From the NCBI GenBank assembly GCA_025201845.1, contig MU604043.1:12069-53038 (forward strand): 40,970 nucleotides of DNA. Reading direction: 5' to 3'. The position numbers and the translations under genes are program-made. The first letter of the stretch is position 1. Every line of letters begins with the position of its first letter. Origin of the DNA: Martensiomyces pterosporus (Eukaryota; Kickxellomycota; Kickxellomycetes; Kickxellales; Kickxellaceae). The notes below the pieces were generated by a model. The model saw only the letters and a list, made by a program, of their open reading frames with translations, was not told where the DNA came from and made no database searches. This document shows positions 1 through 11,145 of the stretch, piece after piece.

Positions 1-84
1 ATGTGGCTATCACTATCAGTTGACTTTGGCTTGGCTCTAAATAGACTGTGTCCAAAGGACGCCAAAGATGTGCCCGCCTGCTGC

Positions 85-116
<32 letters not shown>

Positions 117-129
117 TTGCTGCTGCTGT

Positions 130-164
<35 letters not shown>

Positions 165-2256
165 GCTACTGTTGTTGGACGCATCGTCGACACCGAATGG
201 CCACCTTTCAGGCGACCCGTTGTTCAAAAGCTCGGAGGCAGCCGCATATATGTCTGCCGAGTGCGGTCCATTGGCAAACGACGGCACAAGCACGCTGTCG
301 ACATCCACGTCTTTTCCCATGCACCATTGCTGCCGCTGACGGTCATGGGCCATCTTGGCGCAAAAGCGGTAAGCCAAGGACCGCTGCCCAGGCAGCATCT
401 GGGACCAAGTGGTTTGGTCGATAGGCACAATGCTCGGTGGCACCTCCAGGGCACCTATAAGCGCCAGGTCAAGCGTGTCTCCGTTTCCAAAAGCAGCCTC
501 GTCCATGAAAAACCGCGAGCTGGCTGCACTTGCCGGGTTAGAGGACTTGTTTGAGTAAGACTGCGACAGCTCCCCAGCCAGCTGCGTCGCTGTCCGGGAC
601 CTGCCGCGAGTCGGCGACTTCTTTGTGGAGGTGGTCAGGACAGTAGGCGACACGAAGCCGTTCATGGAGATGATATCCATTGCCGACTTGGTCTTTTTGT
701 GGGCTCCTTTGCCAAGCGCCCTGTTTGTGATCGCAGATGCAGGGTTTTCCGGCGCTGTCTGCGGCGGGTAGTCTGGCAGGTGGATGACCGGCCGTCCGTC
801 GAGCTTCAGCTGGGGCAGCGGCACGTTTGTAATGGCAGCAATGTTGGCGATCATCATCGATTCCCGCTGCTCCTGCCCAGCGCTGCGCACGGCGTCGGCA
901 GCATCAGCTGTGATGGACCCGTGGTTTTCGATGTACGTCTTGAACCGCTGGTACTCGATATAGTTGAAGTTAACAAACTCGCGCTCAAGCTTTAGCATCT
1001 CTGGCGGCTTTGCGGTTGGTGACTCATCGGTGCTGGCGCCAGCAGCCGCAGCCGCAGGAGCAGGCCTTGGCTTGAAGCCAGTCGAGATGGACTCCCTTTC
1101 GTTTATGCGGTCCTCAAAGTCCAGCGTGGTGTTGTAGTTTGCTGCCTCGCCGTCTGGCACAAACAAGGGCTCGAGCTTGCGCTCCTCGAGCAGCTCCCAG
1201 TTGATTGTGGAGAAGAAGGGATGGCGCTTGATGCGGTCAAACCCGCCGGGTCCACACCCAAGTCTGTGCGCAGGGTCCTTCTTCAGGAACCCGCGCATGG
1301 CCGAGATGCAGTCGAGAGAGACGCGCTGCTCGCTGATGACGGGGAACGCCACCTCGCTGTCCATGATGGCCTGCTTGAGGTCGCTTTTGTTGTCGTTTCT
1401 GAATGGCCGCCTGCCGTAGATGCACTCGTAGAAGACGACGCCCAGGGACCACCAGTCGACCGAGTACGTGTACCCATCGCCGCGCAGCAGCTCGGGCGCC
1501 ATGTAGCTCGTGGTGCCTGCGACGGAGTGGTGCTTGGCGTTGCCCCTGATTCTGGCGGCGGTGTTGAAGTCAGTCAGGGCGACGTGGCCCCTGTGGTCCA
1601 TCAGGATATTGTCGGGCTTGACGTCGCGGTGGACGATGGAGTGCTGCGAGTGGAGGTAGTTGAGGGCGCAGGCCAGCTCAGCGATCCAGAACTTGACCAC
1701 GGCCTCGCCAAAGCGGTTGCGCGAGATGTGGAAGCGCAGGTCGCCGCCCATCATCAGATCGAGCACCATAAACATGCTGTGCTCGTCCTGGAACGAAAAC
1801 CGCAGGTTCACCACAAACGGGTGGTCGATTTCCTCGAGGATGGCACGCTCGCGCAGAACATTCTGCGCTGCATTGCGCTCGATGCACTCCTCCTTGCTGA
1901 TGTACTTGAGCGCGTAGGATCGACGCGCCTCAATGTGCTCAATCACTCGCACCTTTCCGAATGACCCTCGGCCAATGATGCCCTTGAGCCTGAAGTTGTG
2001 CAACCCGAGCCCTACAGCCAGTGCCAGCAGCGGCAACGACAAAAATTCAAGTATATAATCCCACAGAAAGAGTTAGCTTGCATGAATGGCCTGTTTTCTT
2101 CTGTTCATGAGTGTAACGGACCCGTGCAGCCTGCCTCTCCCACTCCCCAGACCGATGTGTGTCTCCACAGCACATGTGTTTCGGGGGCACAGGCTGCTTT
2201 GAGCTGTGACGGCGCTTACCCTGGGCGGACGCCTCCTTTGCCATCGAGTTCCCCAT
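1..2256 (-). CDS. YANK/STK32-type AGC serine/threonine kinase (3' partial)
   Basis: Two exons, 2256..2220 and 2011..1, open to the window edge (about 680 codons seen). The modelled start reads MGNSMAKEASAQ, an N-myristoylation-type N-terminus as in animal STK32 proteins, so membrane attachment is likely. Exon 2 carries a full kinase domain: glycine loop GRGSFGKV, lysine in YALKYI, HRDVKPDNIL, then LTDFNTA (D160-F161-N162) and SYMAPELL. DFN in place of DFG is the diagnostic feature of the YANK/STK32 branch of AGC kinases. The C-terminal extension is long, rich in Ala/Pro/Ser, and contains a run of 29 glutamines near the left edge. The upstream intron has donor GGTAAGC, a CTAAC branch site and acceptor TGTAG, and phase is kept (G|GG). 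Family assignment is strong; the exon 1 model is inference, and the 3' end lies outside the window. Substrates are unknown. Confidence 0.85.
78..164 (-). repeat. CAG/CAA tract encoding 29 glutamines in the kinase C-terminal extension
   Basis: Read on the minus strand in the kinase frame, 29 consecutive codons are CAG or CAA. The mixture of the two codons suggests an older, stabilised tract rather than a fresh pure-CAG expansion. On the plus strand the same tract gives spurious poly-Cys, poly-Leu and Ala/Val-rich ORFs. Confidence 0.95.
2012..2219 (-). other. Intron of the YANK-type kinase gene
   Basis: Spliceosomal intron of 208 nt placed between the myristoylation exon and the kinase exon. 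It starts GTAAGC, holds a CTAAC branch-like site near 2072-2078 and ends TGTAG. Reading frame is restored exactly across it. Without it, the kinase exon has no upstream ATG in frame close to the glycine loop. The branch-to-acceptor distance is about 60 nt, a little long, so the acceptor is the less certain end. Confidence 0.65.
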
Positions 2257-3666
2257 AGTGAGACTGGCGAATGCAGTGGCGTGGCTGTGCACTAGTAGGG
2301 TGTAGTAACAGGAAATGGGGGTGCCACTCTAATGCCACAGCGCTTTCTTCCAAGTGAGCGGGGTGCGAGCGTAAAAAGTGCGTGTGTGCTGTAAGCGTGG
2401 ATAGAAAGAGAGAAAGAAAGACAAAAAGACTGGAGCGTTGGCGTGGAGGAATAGGAAAGTGGAGCAGAGGTAAGATGGATAACTGTTGCAAATGCAAGGC
2501 GTGGCAGAAATCGGCCAGAAAGGAGGAAAGGGGGAGAGAAAGCAGAGAAGGCTGCCAGCGTAGGAGCAATCCAGAGGGCGCCAGGCCGGCAAGACTAGGA
2601 CAGGGCTGTGCTAGAGGGGTGCGTGATGCGGTGCGATGCGGCCGATATTTGCATCGAATGATCACAAGTCTCGCTGTATTTGGCCCAATTGTCAATACCA
2701 AGGTTTTTATTCGTCCATCCCTTTCTCTCTCTAAACCCAAGGAAACCCATGCCTGCACTTCAGACTACAAGCCCTGTCTTCTCGCTTTCTTCTGTCTACC
2801 GCGGAATACCGCCTGTCTGCAGAGCTGCAATGCACAGAAGAATGCATCATTTTCCTTTGTGTGTGCTGCTGCCTTGAAACAAGCAGGAATGGCCCGCCAG
2901 AAAAGCAACAACAGCAAAAGCAACAGCAACAGCAGCTCTGCCACCCTCTGCCCGCCATATTGAAAAAGAATAAAAACAAGCAGCGCCAAAAGGAAACACC
3001 ACGCATAACGTGAAATGGCAAAAATAAGAAACTGCGCCTTGCGGCTGCCGATCGCTCTGCGGCAGGCTTCTTTCTGGTCTCCTACGAGCCCAGTCGCATC
3101 TCCTGCTGCTATCCTTGCGCTGCTTGCTGCGCTTTGCCTTGCCTGGGTGCTGGCGTGGCCCTGTTTGATCGCCGCAGTGCAGCGTTCCATAAATAGACTC
3201 GTCCTTTGTTTGGCTCTGGCTGGCTGAGACATCGACGCGGCGGCGGGGCATTTCCAGCCTCCTCCACTCGGCGGCCATCTCCACACGCAGCCGATCACTG
3301 GGGACTGCAGTGCTGTCTCGTGTAGACACGCTATTGATGCTGCAATCGAATCCACCCTTTTGCAAACAGCCCCTTTGAGCGTGTGCTGACTTTCTGTTTA
3401 TTTACTTGTTTCGTCCTCTGCAGTGTGGCGCTGCCAGGCGACAGCTGCTTCCAACAAGCATCAACACACGAGGTAGATATAGCCCCCACAAGACTATGCG
3501 CAGAAAAGGCAGCAGACATGCTTTGCATATGGCGATGTGTTTATTTGGCCGGCGTGCTTGCAGAAAATAGAACAGATTTGTCTTTACGTCGACCTGGATG
3601 AAGGCGGAAATTAGCGAGTGAAGCAGGAGAAAAACAAAGAGCCAGATTTCCCGTTTGCATTGTTTT
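2257..3666. other. Intergenic: kinase promoter/leader and ATP-citrate lyase 3' flank
   Basis: No gene is supported. The plus strand is purine-rich around 2399-2545 (pyrimidine-rich on the kinase sense strand). A CAA/CAG-rich patch lies near 2907-2938. A TATTTATG element on the minus strand lies near 3189-3197. Short ORFs on both strands are low-complexity or hydrophobic by chance composition. Confidence 0.6.
3540..3545 (-). terminator. Candidate AATAAA poly(A) signal for ATP-citrate lyase
   Basis: AATAAA on the minus strand, about 121 nt past the ATP-citrate lyase stop codon. Position and sequence fit a polyadenylation signal, but fungal signals are degenerate and this is only a candidate. 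Confidence 0.35.
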
Positions 3667-6600
3667 TTACTTGGATGCAATCTTGGCGGCGCCGACCTGG
3701 ACACGGTCGCCCTTGGTGGCCGACATGCCGCCCTGGATGGCAGCCGGGTTGAGGTACGAGATGTCGTCCCAGGGATGGCGGTACAGGCCCTGCTTGAGCC
3801 TCTTCTGGTCGAGGTAGTGTCCAATGAAGCCAATGGAGCGGCCCAGGACGAACAGGCCGTTGAGCGTGCCGATGCGGGCGTACTCCTCAGCCTCCTCGCG
3901 CGAGAACGCACCCGAGTGGCGCAGGAGATCGACAAACAGAACGCCGATGGCGCCGTCGACGTTGAGGATCAGGTTGTCCTTCTTTGCCGTGGTGATGGCC
4001 TCGACGGCCTGCGCGTAGTCGAGCGTGGGGGTGGCGGGGAAGTTCTTGCGAGCGTACTCGGTGATGATGGTGACGCGGAGATCGGGGTTGGTGCGCGACT
4101 TGATCTTGTGCCCAATGCCCAGAATGAGCTTGTTCTGCTTGCGCATCGAGTCGACAAACTCGCGGGGCGTGAGGCCCTTGTCGTATGCGCTGGAGAACAG
4201 ATCCGCGGCGCCATCCAGGGCTCCGCCGAAGCGGTCGCCGATCGTCAGGAGACCCGAGCAAGAACAGATCCGCGGCGCCATCCAGGGCTCCGCCGAAGCG
4301 GTCGCCGATCGTCAGGAGACCCGAGCAAAGAGACGAGATCAGGTCCTTGCCTGCACGAGCAGTGACAATGGTGTTGTGCGCACCCGAGACGGCAGGCCCG
4401 TGGTCGGCGGTGAGCATGAGCACCATCTCAATGAACTTGCACGCGTAGTCCGGCAGGCGGCGCTTGAACCACAGGAGGGAGAGCACGCCGCCAATGCCAA
4501 TGTTCTCCTTGAACACATCCGAGATGCGCATGCCTGCGTACAGGAGCTCCTGGCCGCGGTCATCGCAGATGGTCGAGACGAACGAGGCGGGCTTGCGCAC
4601 AAGACCGAGCTCCTGGGCCCAGGCGTAGTCGATGGGGATCTTGGGTGCCTCGGGCTCGGGCTTGGGCACAATGCGGCCAGCCTGGACGAGCTCCGAGTAC
4701 ACCTGGTTGAGCAGCGCGGGCAGGGCCTCGAAGGTCTCGGGGACGTGGATGCCGGCAGCACGCATCGCGGCGTTCTTGGCCTCGGCAGTCTCGCTGTCCG
4801 AGTTGGCCAGGGCACCGGCGTGTCCGAACTGAACCTCGGTCTCAAACATGCCAGCGCACGTGCCGATGCACCAGGCGACGACGGGCTTGGTGATCTTCTT
4901 GGCGCGCACGGCCTCCGCAACCTTATACTCCTCAACACCGCCAACCTCGCCAAGGAGGAGCAGCATCTTGCACCCGGGGTCAGCCTCATAGCGCATCATG
5001 TGGTCGAGGAAGGTGGTGCCGGGGTAGCGGTCGCCGCCAATCGCGACGCCCTCGTAGACGCCGTCAGTCGTGCGGGCGACAATGTTGTTGAGCTCGTTCG
5101 ACATGCCGCCAGACTTGGACACGTAGCCGACGGATCCGGGGCGGTACAGCTTGGACGACGCAATGTTGTCCATCATGCCGCCGGTGTTGCCGATCTTGAA
5201 GCACCCGGGCTTGATCCCGCCAACGGTGGCTGGGCCGATGATCGTGACTCCGGCCTTCTGCGAGAGGCTGATGAGCTTGCGAGTGTGGCGCTCGGGCACG
5301 CCCTCTGCGATGATGGCAACCGTGCGGATCTGGGGGTACGTGAGCATCTCCTTGGTGGACTCAAACACCGAGCGGCACGAGGCAAAGTTGACGACAACGT
5401 CAGCGTCGGGGAAGCGCTTGGCGGCCTCCTTGAGCGAGGCAAACACGGGGAGAAGCGTCTCCTGCGTGCCCCAGTAGAACTTCTGCACGTGGTTGCCGCC
5501 GAACGGGTACACCATGCACGCAACCGAGGGGACCGACCGCTTGCAGATGTAGTCAAAGTCCAGCATGCCCTGGACCGCGCGGGGCTGCATGCCGTAGACG
5601 ATGGCGCGGGTGTTGGCAGTGAACGGAGCGTACCAGGGAGCAGCCTCGCCATTGGCGGAGGCAGCGGCAGCGGCGGCAGGCACGGGCTGGGGGACGGCAG
5701 GGGTGGCGGCAGTCGAGCCAGCAGACCTCAGAGGGTCAACATCCATCTGGCCGGGCGACCCAGGGGTGCTCGCTGCCGTCGAGTCGGGGATCTGCTTGGT
5801 CAGCGAGTCCTTGAATCCGCCGCCAACGGTGCCCGCCGAGGTCTTTCCCAGAGCGAGGGGGACGATCGCAGTGACGTGGGTCTCGGGACCGTAGACGCGG
5901 ATTTCGACGCCAAGGGTCTCGCCAAGCTCGCGCATGGCGCGCAGACCCTCCTGCCAGTTGGGGCCAGCACGGCGGACAAAGACGCGGACGTTGTTGGCAA
6001 TCAGCGCCTGCTTGTACTCCTTCAGCGCGCGAATGATGCCCTTGAAGGTGGTCGCGACGTTGGTGAAGTTGGCAATGCCGCCGCCAATGATCAGGACCTT
6101 GCCGTCGGGGTGGGCCTTGCGGGTCATCAGATCCAGGATGGTCTTGGCGTACTCGTACGTCTGGTTCTCCGAGGGAGCGCCCGAGTACTCGCCGTAGTTG
6201 GCAAGCTCGTGCGCGTACCCAAGGGCGGCAATGGCGTCAGAGTAGACGACACTGGCACCGCCGCCAGCAACCATGGTCCACACGCGGCCGTCCTTGTTCA
6301 GGATCGTCAGCTTGAGCGATGCGCCGGTTTTGGCATCGAGCTCCTGGATGTACGCCTCCTCCTTGCTGAGCTCGCGGCCAAACGGCGCAGGGAACTCCAT
6401 GGCGGGGCCAGCCTCGGCGCCCTGCGTGTCTGTGATTCCGTAGACGACAGCGTCCGAGCGGGCCCGGGCCCACTTGTCGCCAGACTCAAACTCGGCGGTC
6501 TGGTCGAGCTTGGCCGCAAGATCGAGGTAGACGACCTGGGGGGCCGACGACCCATCGGCAGACTCGAGCACGACAAGGGGGTTGATCTCGAGGTAGGTGA

Positions 6601-7273
6601 AGTTGAGCTCGACGTAGACAGCATAGAGGCGCTCGATGAACGAGGCGAGGGCGCTGCGCTGGGTGTCGCTCTTGATGTCCGCCAGCAGCGCCGACGCGAT
6701 CTTGTCCGCCGCAGGCAGGGTCTGGTCGATGGGGATGGCGAGGCGCAGGGCCTTGGCGTCGACGTCGCCGATCTCAACGCCGCCCTCATGGGTGAACAGG
6801 ATCTCGTCGCCCTCGCGGTGGGACTGGATGCAGACGTAGTACTCGACGTCCTGTGGGTGGGGCACGAAGGGCTCGACCAGGAAGGTCTTGAGCACACCCG
6901 TGATGGTGCCGACGCTGACCTCCTTGACAGCGCGCTCGCGGATCCACTCCTTGACGGCGGGCCACTCGGCGTTGAGCAGCAGCAGGCCGCTCTTTCCGCG
7001 CCGCTTGATCAGCTGGTCGGGCTTGGCCACAAGCTTGGTGGTCGCCAGCCATGGGTTGAGGCGCTCGGCGCGCTCAAGAGCAGCCTCGACGGCCTCGGCA
7101 ATCTTGTCGGCGGAGTCGGCAACGTTGACGTGCGAGAGGTTCACCTGCGCCAGGCGTGGCTGGGGCGGCGTGAACGAAACAGCGGGCTTCTCGGCAGCGA
7201 CGGTGGGTGCCTGGAGAAGGTAGTGAGCAAGCAGGAGCTTGCCATCGTATTCGCGGATAGCCTTTGCCGACAT
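3667..7273 (-). CDS. ACLY: ATP-citrate lyase, single-chain form, interrupted by a 67-bp frameshifting duplication
   Basis: Cytosolic enzyme that cleaves citrate with CoA and ATP to acetyl-CoA and oxaloacetate, feeding lipid synthesis and acetylation. It starts [14 protein letters not shown], close to animal ACLY. Order of domains: ATP-grasp/succinyl-CoA-synthetase beta-like part ([12 protein letters not shown]), an Ala/Pro/Ser linker near residues 500-560, an alpha-like CoA-ligase part with the phospho-histidine site FGHAGA (His about residue 818), then a citrate-synthase-like C-terminus ([20 protein letters not shown] ... [14 protein letters not shown]). All parts are on one chain, unlike the split two-gene form of most Ascomycota. 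An exact 67-bp tandem repeat at 4194-4327 shifts frame inside the citrate-synthase-like part. As read, the frame runs into unrelated sequence, while the true C-terminal 200 codons continue intact in another frame. Removing one copy would give 1179 residues. No canonical intron removes exactly one copy. Either an assembly error or a very recent lesion. No introns seen in the coding region. Confidence 0.93.
4194..4327. repeat. Exact 67-bp tandem duplication inside ATP-citrate lyase
   Basis: Copy 1 is 4194-4260 and copy 2 is 4261-4327, identical. The unit begins AGAACAGATCCGCGG and ends GACCCGAGCA. 67 is not a multiple of 3, so the duplication shifts frame in the [13 protein letters not shown] region. 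Neither junction holds an AG/GT pair that would let splicing delete exactly one unit. Confidence 0.95.
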
Positions 7274-9237
7274 TTTAGGTTGCTACAAAATGAGCCAGGA
7301 AAAGGTATTTAATTAGAAAATGCAGAGCAAATTGAACACAGGAGAAAAGCAGCAGCCTGCTGGCTGGAAAGACGCGGCCGGCTGGGCTTGTTCACAAGCA
7401 CAAGAAAAGAGCGCGACAGTGCGATATGCCATCGCTGTTTTATTCGCCTGCAGCCAGGCCTGCTGTGCCTTTTCTGCTTTCAGCTGATAACAAAGCGAGT
7501 GTGAACAAGCAGCCCAAGCAGCCCAGCAGTAGGGGGGGGAATAGGAGCACAGCCAGCAAATCTTTTTCTGGCCACGCAGCGGAGCTTCGCTTGCTGCGCT
7601 GATTGGATCTGCGCTAGTAACTGAGACGACCGCTCAGCTTGAAGTCAGGCGAGGCCCCAAAAAAAGAAGTGAAATGAAATGAAAGCGCCAGCATGGATTT
7701 CCTCCGCTCGCCTGCACAATACCACCCATCCCACTCTGTCGTGTGAGTGAGCAGAGAGGGTGCGCGCCAGAGCAGCGCAGAGCAGCGGCCAGGCTCGCGC
7801 GTATGCAGACAGGAGGCGCAGCTGTTTGAGCCGCTGCACAGATCGCTATCCGTGCGGACATGCCAGTGCTGCAGCAACCTACCTTGTCTCACTTGTTAGT
7901 TTGCTTGAGCGAGTAAGTGCGCTGCCGTGTGTGGATAGGGGTGTGTAGAAGCAGGTGCAATGTAAACACAAAAGACTGGTGGTCCCGGTACAAAGTGTTT
8001 GTTTTTTTTCAACTGCCGAAGCAAGCAGGAGGAGGAGAAAGAGAAAGAGATGGGATGATGGAAGTGGAGCGGCGAGTGGTGTTTGCTGAGTGAAAGAAGA
8101 ACGAAAGAGAAGGCAGGTGGGCGGGAGGGTGCTGGTGAGCGCTATTTATTCACGCAAGAGCGTGCGCGCTTGGAGGCTCTGGGCGAGGAGGGGGTCAGGG
8201 GCACACGCCATTGAGTCGTGCGACAGGCTGTGAGCACGGCTTGATGCCTGCCAATTTGGCGTGCGGGGGAGGAGGAGAGGCAGCCAGGAAGCACAAAGCA
8301 TGGCGTGTGAGCTTGCGCGCCTCACAATCGAGGTCCCAATTGGGAGCGGCATGGCAGGGCAGTAGGCTGGCTCTGCAGCTTATTTGGAGGGCTGAGGCTG
8401 ATCGTAACAGCAAAACAGTCACTTGCGCCAAATTTCCAGCCAATGCCCAAACTCCGAGTAAGTCGTCCTCGCTGGACCCGCTGCCTCTGCTTTTGGCTGC
8501 TCGCTGTTCTCGGCCGCCCGGGCGTTTGTGTCCATGCCCGCAAGAGAAACCTCCACGTACGTCTGCGTTTGTTGTTGTTTTATTATCCACTGCTGCTCGC
8601 TGGCTGGTCCCGCCAAGGATTTGCGATTATCGGAGACGGAGAACAGCGCGCCTGTAGCCTTGTGCTTTTTTTCTGCAGCTCTGCTCAGCGCTATGGTCGC
8701 ATACATGTGCTGGCAGGAGCGGCAGACTCGGAACGCACAGCGAGGCGATGCGCGCTTCTGTCTGGCCGACGCGGCATAATCCGCTGCCACCTGCCTGCCG
8801 TCCTCGTCTGCTCCATTTCTGGCCTCTCCCGCCCAGCAAAGCCTCGTTTTCCTGCGCAAGCCATCGCCCAAAAGGCCCCACGCACGCTCATTGTCAATCC
8901 CTGGCCGCGAGCTCGTTTGCACAGCAGCAGCGCCGCCTCCAAAAAGCGCGCACTGCCGCCTCTGGCTCGCCAGCTCTGGCACACCGCTATAGACGGTCCG
9001 GCTCGATTCGGCCCAAGCATCTAGAACGCGAGTCGGCTTGGCAATGAGGCAATGCCCACAGCACAAGCGAAGAATAAAAATAGGCTGGCCGCATAAAGCG
9101 TCCCACCGCTCAGTGGACATGCGCATCGCGCTCCTGCCTCTGCTCGTATCCGCCTCGTGAATCCTGCCCCCTCTTTGAACACAGAAAACCACCCACCATC
9201 GCTAGACGCTCTTGCATCGCGTGCATAATCGTTGCCA
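7274..9237. other. Divergent intergenic region between ATP-citrate lyase and the CRAL-TRIO gene
   Basis: About 2 kb separating two divergently transcribed genes, so probably a two-way promoter. Just upstream of the lyase ATG the minus strand reads TTTTGTAG, a possible 5'UTR splice acceptor. A purine-rich stretch occurs at 8023-8125 on the plus strand. ATAAAAATA at 9074-9082 lies about 156 nt before the CRAL-TRIO ATG and is TATA-like. The many short ORFs have no family resemblance and mixed composition. Confidence 0.6.
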
Positions 9238-10599
9238 ATGACAAACAATGTGCTAGAGCAGTACGAAACAGGGAAGCTCCATCTCGAAGGGACATTTGGA
9301 AACCTTACTGCCGAGCAGACCGCGCTTCTGCAGGAGCTATGGAAGAAGCTGCTTGATACGTTCCACGATGCCGCCGACAGCCTGTCTACGCCAGCAGGCC
9401 CGCCGCTTGAGTCTTCGCCAGCAACGCCGGCCTCCTCGGGCAAAGGCAGTGCTCCGGACAGCCGGCGCAGCAGCCGTGTCAGGCTGGACAGGACGCCTCC
9501 GGTCAAGGAGCCATCGAATTCTATCCACAAGAGCAGCAGCGGGTGGTTTGGCTTCGGCAGCAAAAGCAAGGAGGAGCCTGCAAGCTACCGCCAGCTTGTG
9601 GGCGATGTCGCTGAAGCAAGCAGCTTGCCGCCGCCATTTGTGTCCGGGCAGGCGCTGGCTATCCGCGACGCATTCTGGGGAGCTGTTCTGTGTGACCACC
9701 CCGATGTTTTGCTGCTCCGGTTTCTGCGCGCACGCAAGTGGAAGGTTGACGATGCCCTAGGCATGCTCCTCGCTTGTCTCAAGTGGAGGCTTGTCGAGGA
9801 CATCGAATGGCTTATCTGGACCGGAGAGTCGGAGCTCAACTACAGCCTGCTTCAGCGCGGCATCGGCGCCATCCACAAGACCGACAGGCTGGGCCAGCCC
9901 GTGCTCTATATCCCGGTCAAGCTGAACGATCCAAAGGCTCAGCCAGGAGAGCAGATGGTCGAGTACACCATATACCTGATGGAGATGGCGCGAGTTCTCC
10001 TGCGCCCGCCTGTCGAGAAGGTATGCCTGGTCTTCGACACCACGGATATGTCAATGTCCAACATGGACTGGACCTTCTTCAAGACGTTTTTGCACTACCT
10101 GGAAAACTACTATCCTGAGTGCCTGGGCCTTGTGCTTATCTACAATGCGCCGTGGATGTTCAATGGCCTGTGGAAGCTCATCCGCCCACTGCTTGACCCC
10201 GTCGTCGCCTCAAAGGTGCAGTTTGTCGCGCACAAGAAGGACCTGCAAAAGTTCATCGCACCGGAGAACTTGCCTGAGCAGTATGGCGGCCAAGATCGCT
10301 TTGCCTACAGCTACCTGCTCCCCAGACCCGATGAAAACAAGCCCATGTTCGATGCGCAGGCGCGTGCCGATGCCGAGGCTGCTCGCAAGGCTGCGTGCGA
10401 GGCATTTGAATCTACCACACGCAAGTGGATCGGCTTGGACTCTGCTGCCGACGCCACCGCCGCTGACTTGGCCCAGGAGCGCAAGCTTGCTGCCGACACT
10501 CTGATCTCGGCCAGCATCGAGCAGGACAAGTATGTGCGTGCGCGCACGCAGTACCACCGATCCGGCGCTATCGACAGCAACCTCAACGTGAAGTGGTAA
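9238..10599 (+). CDS. Sec14-like CRAL-TRIO lipid-transfer protein
   Basis: 453 residues starting at the first ATG (MTNNVLEQYETGKL); no in-frame ATG lies just upstream. The N-terminal 140 residues are variable and Ser/Pro-rich. A CRAL-TRIO N-terminal helical segment follows near residue 158 (LLRFLRARKWKVDDALGML), then the lipid-binding domain near 210-360 with hallmark blocks VCLVFDTTDMSMSNMDW, YYPECLGLVLIYNAPWMF and the closing IAPENLPEQYGG. Members of this family exchange phosphatidylinositol and a second lipid and support lipid signalling or trafficking. The overall build resembles fungal Sec14 homologues of the Csr1/Sfh type rather than Sec14 itself, because of the long N-terminal extension; that sub-assignment is inference. 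No signal peptide or membrane span, so cytosolic or peripheral. Intron-free. Followed by 546 nt before the chitinase on the same strand. Confidence 0.9.
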   Translation: MTNNVLEQYETGKLHLEGTFGNLTAEQTALLQELWKKLLDTFHDAADSLSTPAGPPLESSPATPASSGKGSAPDSRRSSRVRLDRTPPVKEPSNSIHKSSSGWFGFGSKSKEEPASYRQLVGDVAEASSLPPPFVSGQALAIRDAFWGAVLCDHPDVLLLRFLRARKWKVDDALGMLLACLKWRLVEDIEWLIWTGESELNYSLLQRGIGAIHKTDRLGQPVLYIPVKLNDPKAQPGEQMVEYTIYLMEMARVLLRPPVEKVCLVFDTTDMSMSNMDWTFFKTFLHYLENYYPECLGLVLIYNAPWMFNGLWKLIRPLLDPVVASKVQFVAHKKDLQKFIAPENLPEQYGGQDRFAYSYLLPRPDENKPMFDAQARADAEAARKAACEAFESTTRKWIGLDSAADATAADLAQERKLAADTLISASIEQDKYVRARTQYHRSGAIDSNLNVKW

Positions 10600-11145
10600 A
10601 AGTCAACAAAATGCAGATCGCAGAGGCAGCTGGTATAGAGTTTGCATAGCATCTTCCATGGCTCTGCTTTCATTAGATCCACCATTTCTTGAACGCAAGC
10701 CTCCTTTGCTGCCACACAGGCCCACGGATAGATCTGTGCAAATGCGAAACACGAATGACGTCGTCAGCAAAGCCCATGCGTTCCAGGGATCTGGCTGCCC
10801 ACCGGCTCAGGGAAACAGTCTACGTGCGCAATGTAGACACATGCGGCAGACTCGTGGCTCCTCATATTGGCAAGCATGTACGCAGTGTGTGTGGGCATGC
10901 AGCACGATATAGTCTCAAATAAGCCCACGTGCACCGCGGAACACCATTACCGCTTATATCCTTGGCAGCCCAGTACTCGTGTTTGCCTCGTGCGCTAGGG
11001 CGTGCTACTGGGCTATATATCTCTTGGCATGCAAGCATTAGCCCTTTCCGTTCCGGGTGCGTTTTTATCCCTGCCCTGTGCTTCTCCAACACCTACCCTT
11101 TCTCTCCCCTCGCTCTACCAAAGACTGCTAGAAGAAACCGACCGC
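10600..11145. other. Intergenic: CRAL-TRIO 3' flank and chitinase promoter
   Basis: No gene seen. It contains TGACGTCG at 10756-10763, close to a CRE-type bZIP site, and a TATATAT element at 11014-11020. Any use of the former is inference. Confidence 0.5.
11014..11020 (+). promoter_or_regulatory. TATA-like element of the chitinase gene
   Basis: TATATAT about 126 nt upstream of the chosen chitinase ATG. This spacing is plausible for a fungal TATA box, but no transcript start is known. Confidence 0.35.

Noticed and set aside
1..554. Plus-strand ORFs with poly-Cys, poly-Leu or Ala/Val runs
   Set aside because: They read the polyglutamine tract of the kinase gene in wrong frames.
1221..1964. 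Plus-strand ORF of about 247 codons
   Set aside because: Lies wholly antisense to the kinase domain, which has all conserved motifs on the minus strand.
2382..3365. Overlapping ORFs on both strands between kinase and lyase
   Set aside because: Low-complexity or chance hydrophobic content, no domain, overlapping alternatives of similar length.
4025..7312. Very long open frame on the plus strand opposite ATP-citrate lyase
   Set aside because: It is the mirror of a GC-rich coding sequence with strong third-position bias; it has no domain and rich Arg/Gly/Leu/Val content typical of antisense frames.
8195..9024. Several ORFs of 130-250 codons in the divergent promoter region
   Set aside because: No family features, no leader, and mutually overlapping on both strands; the region is better explained as two promoters.
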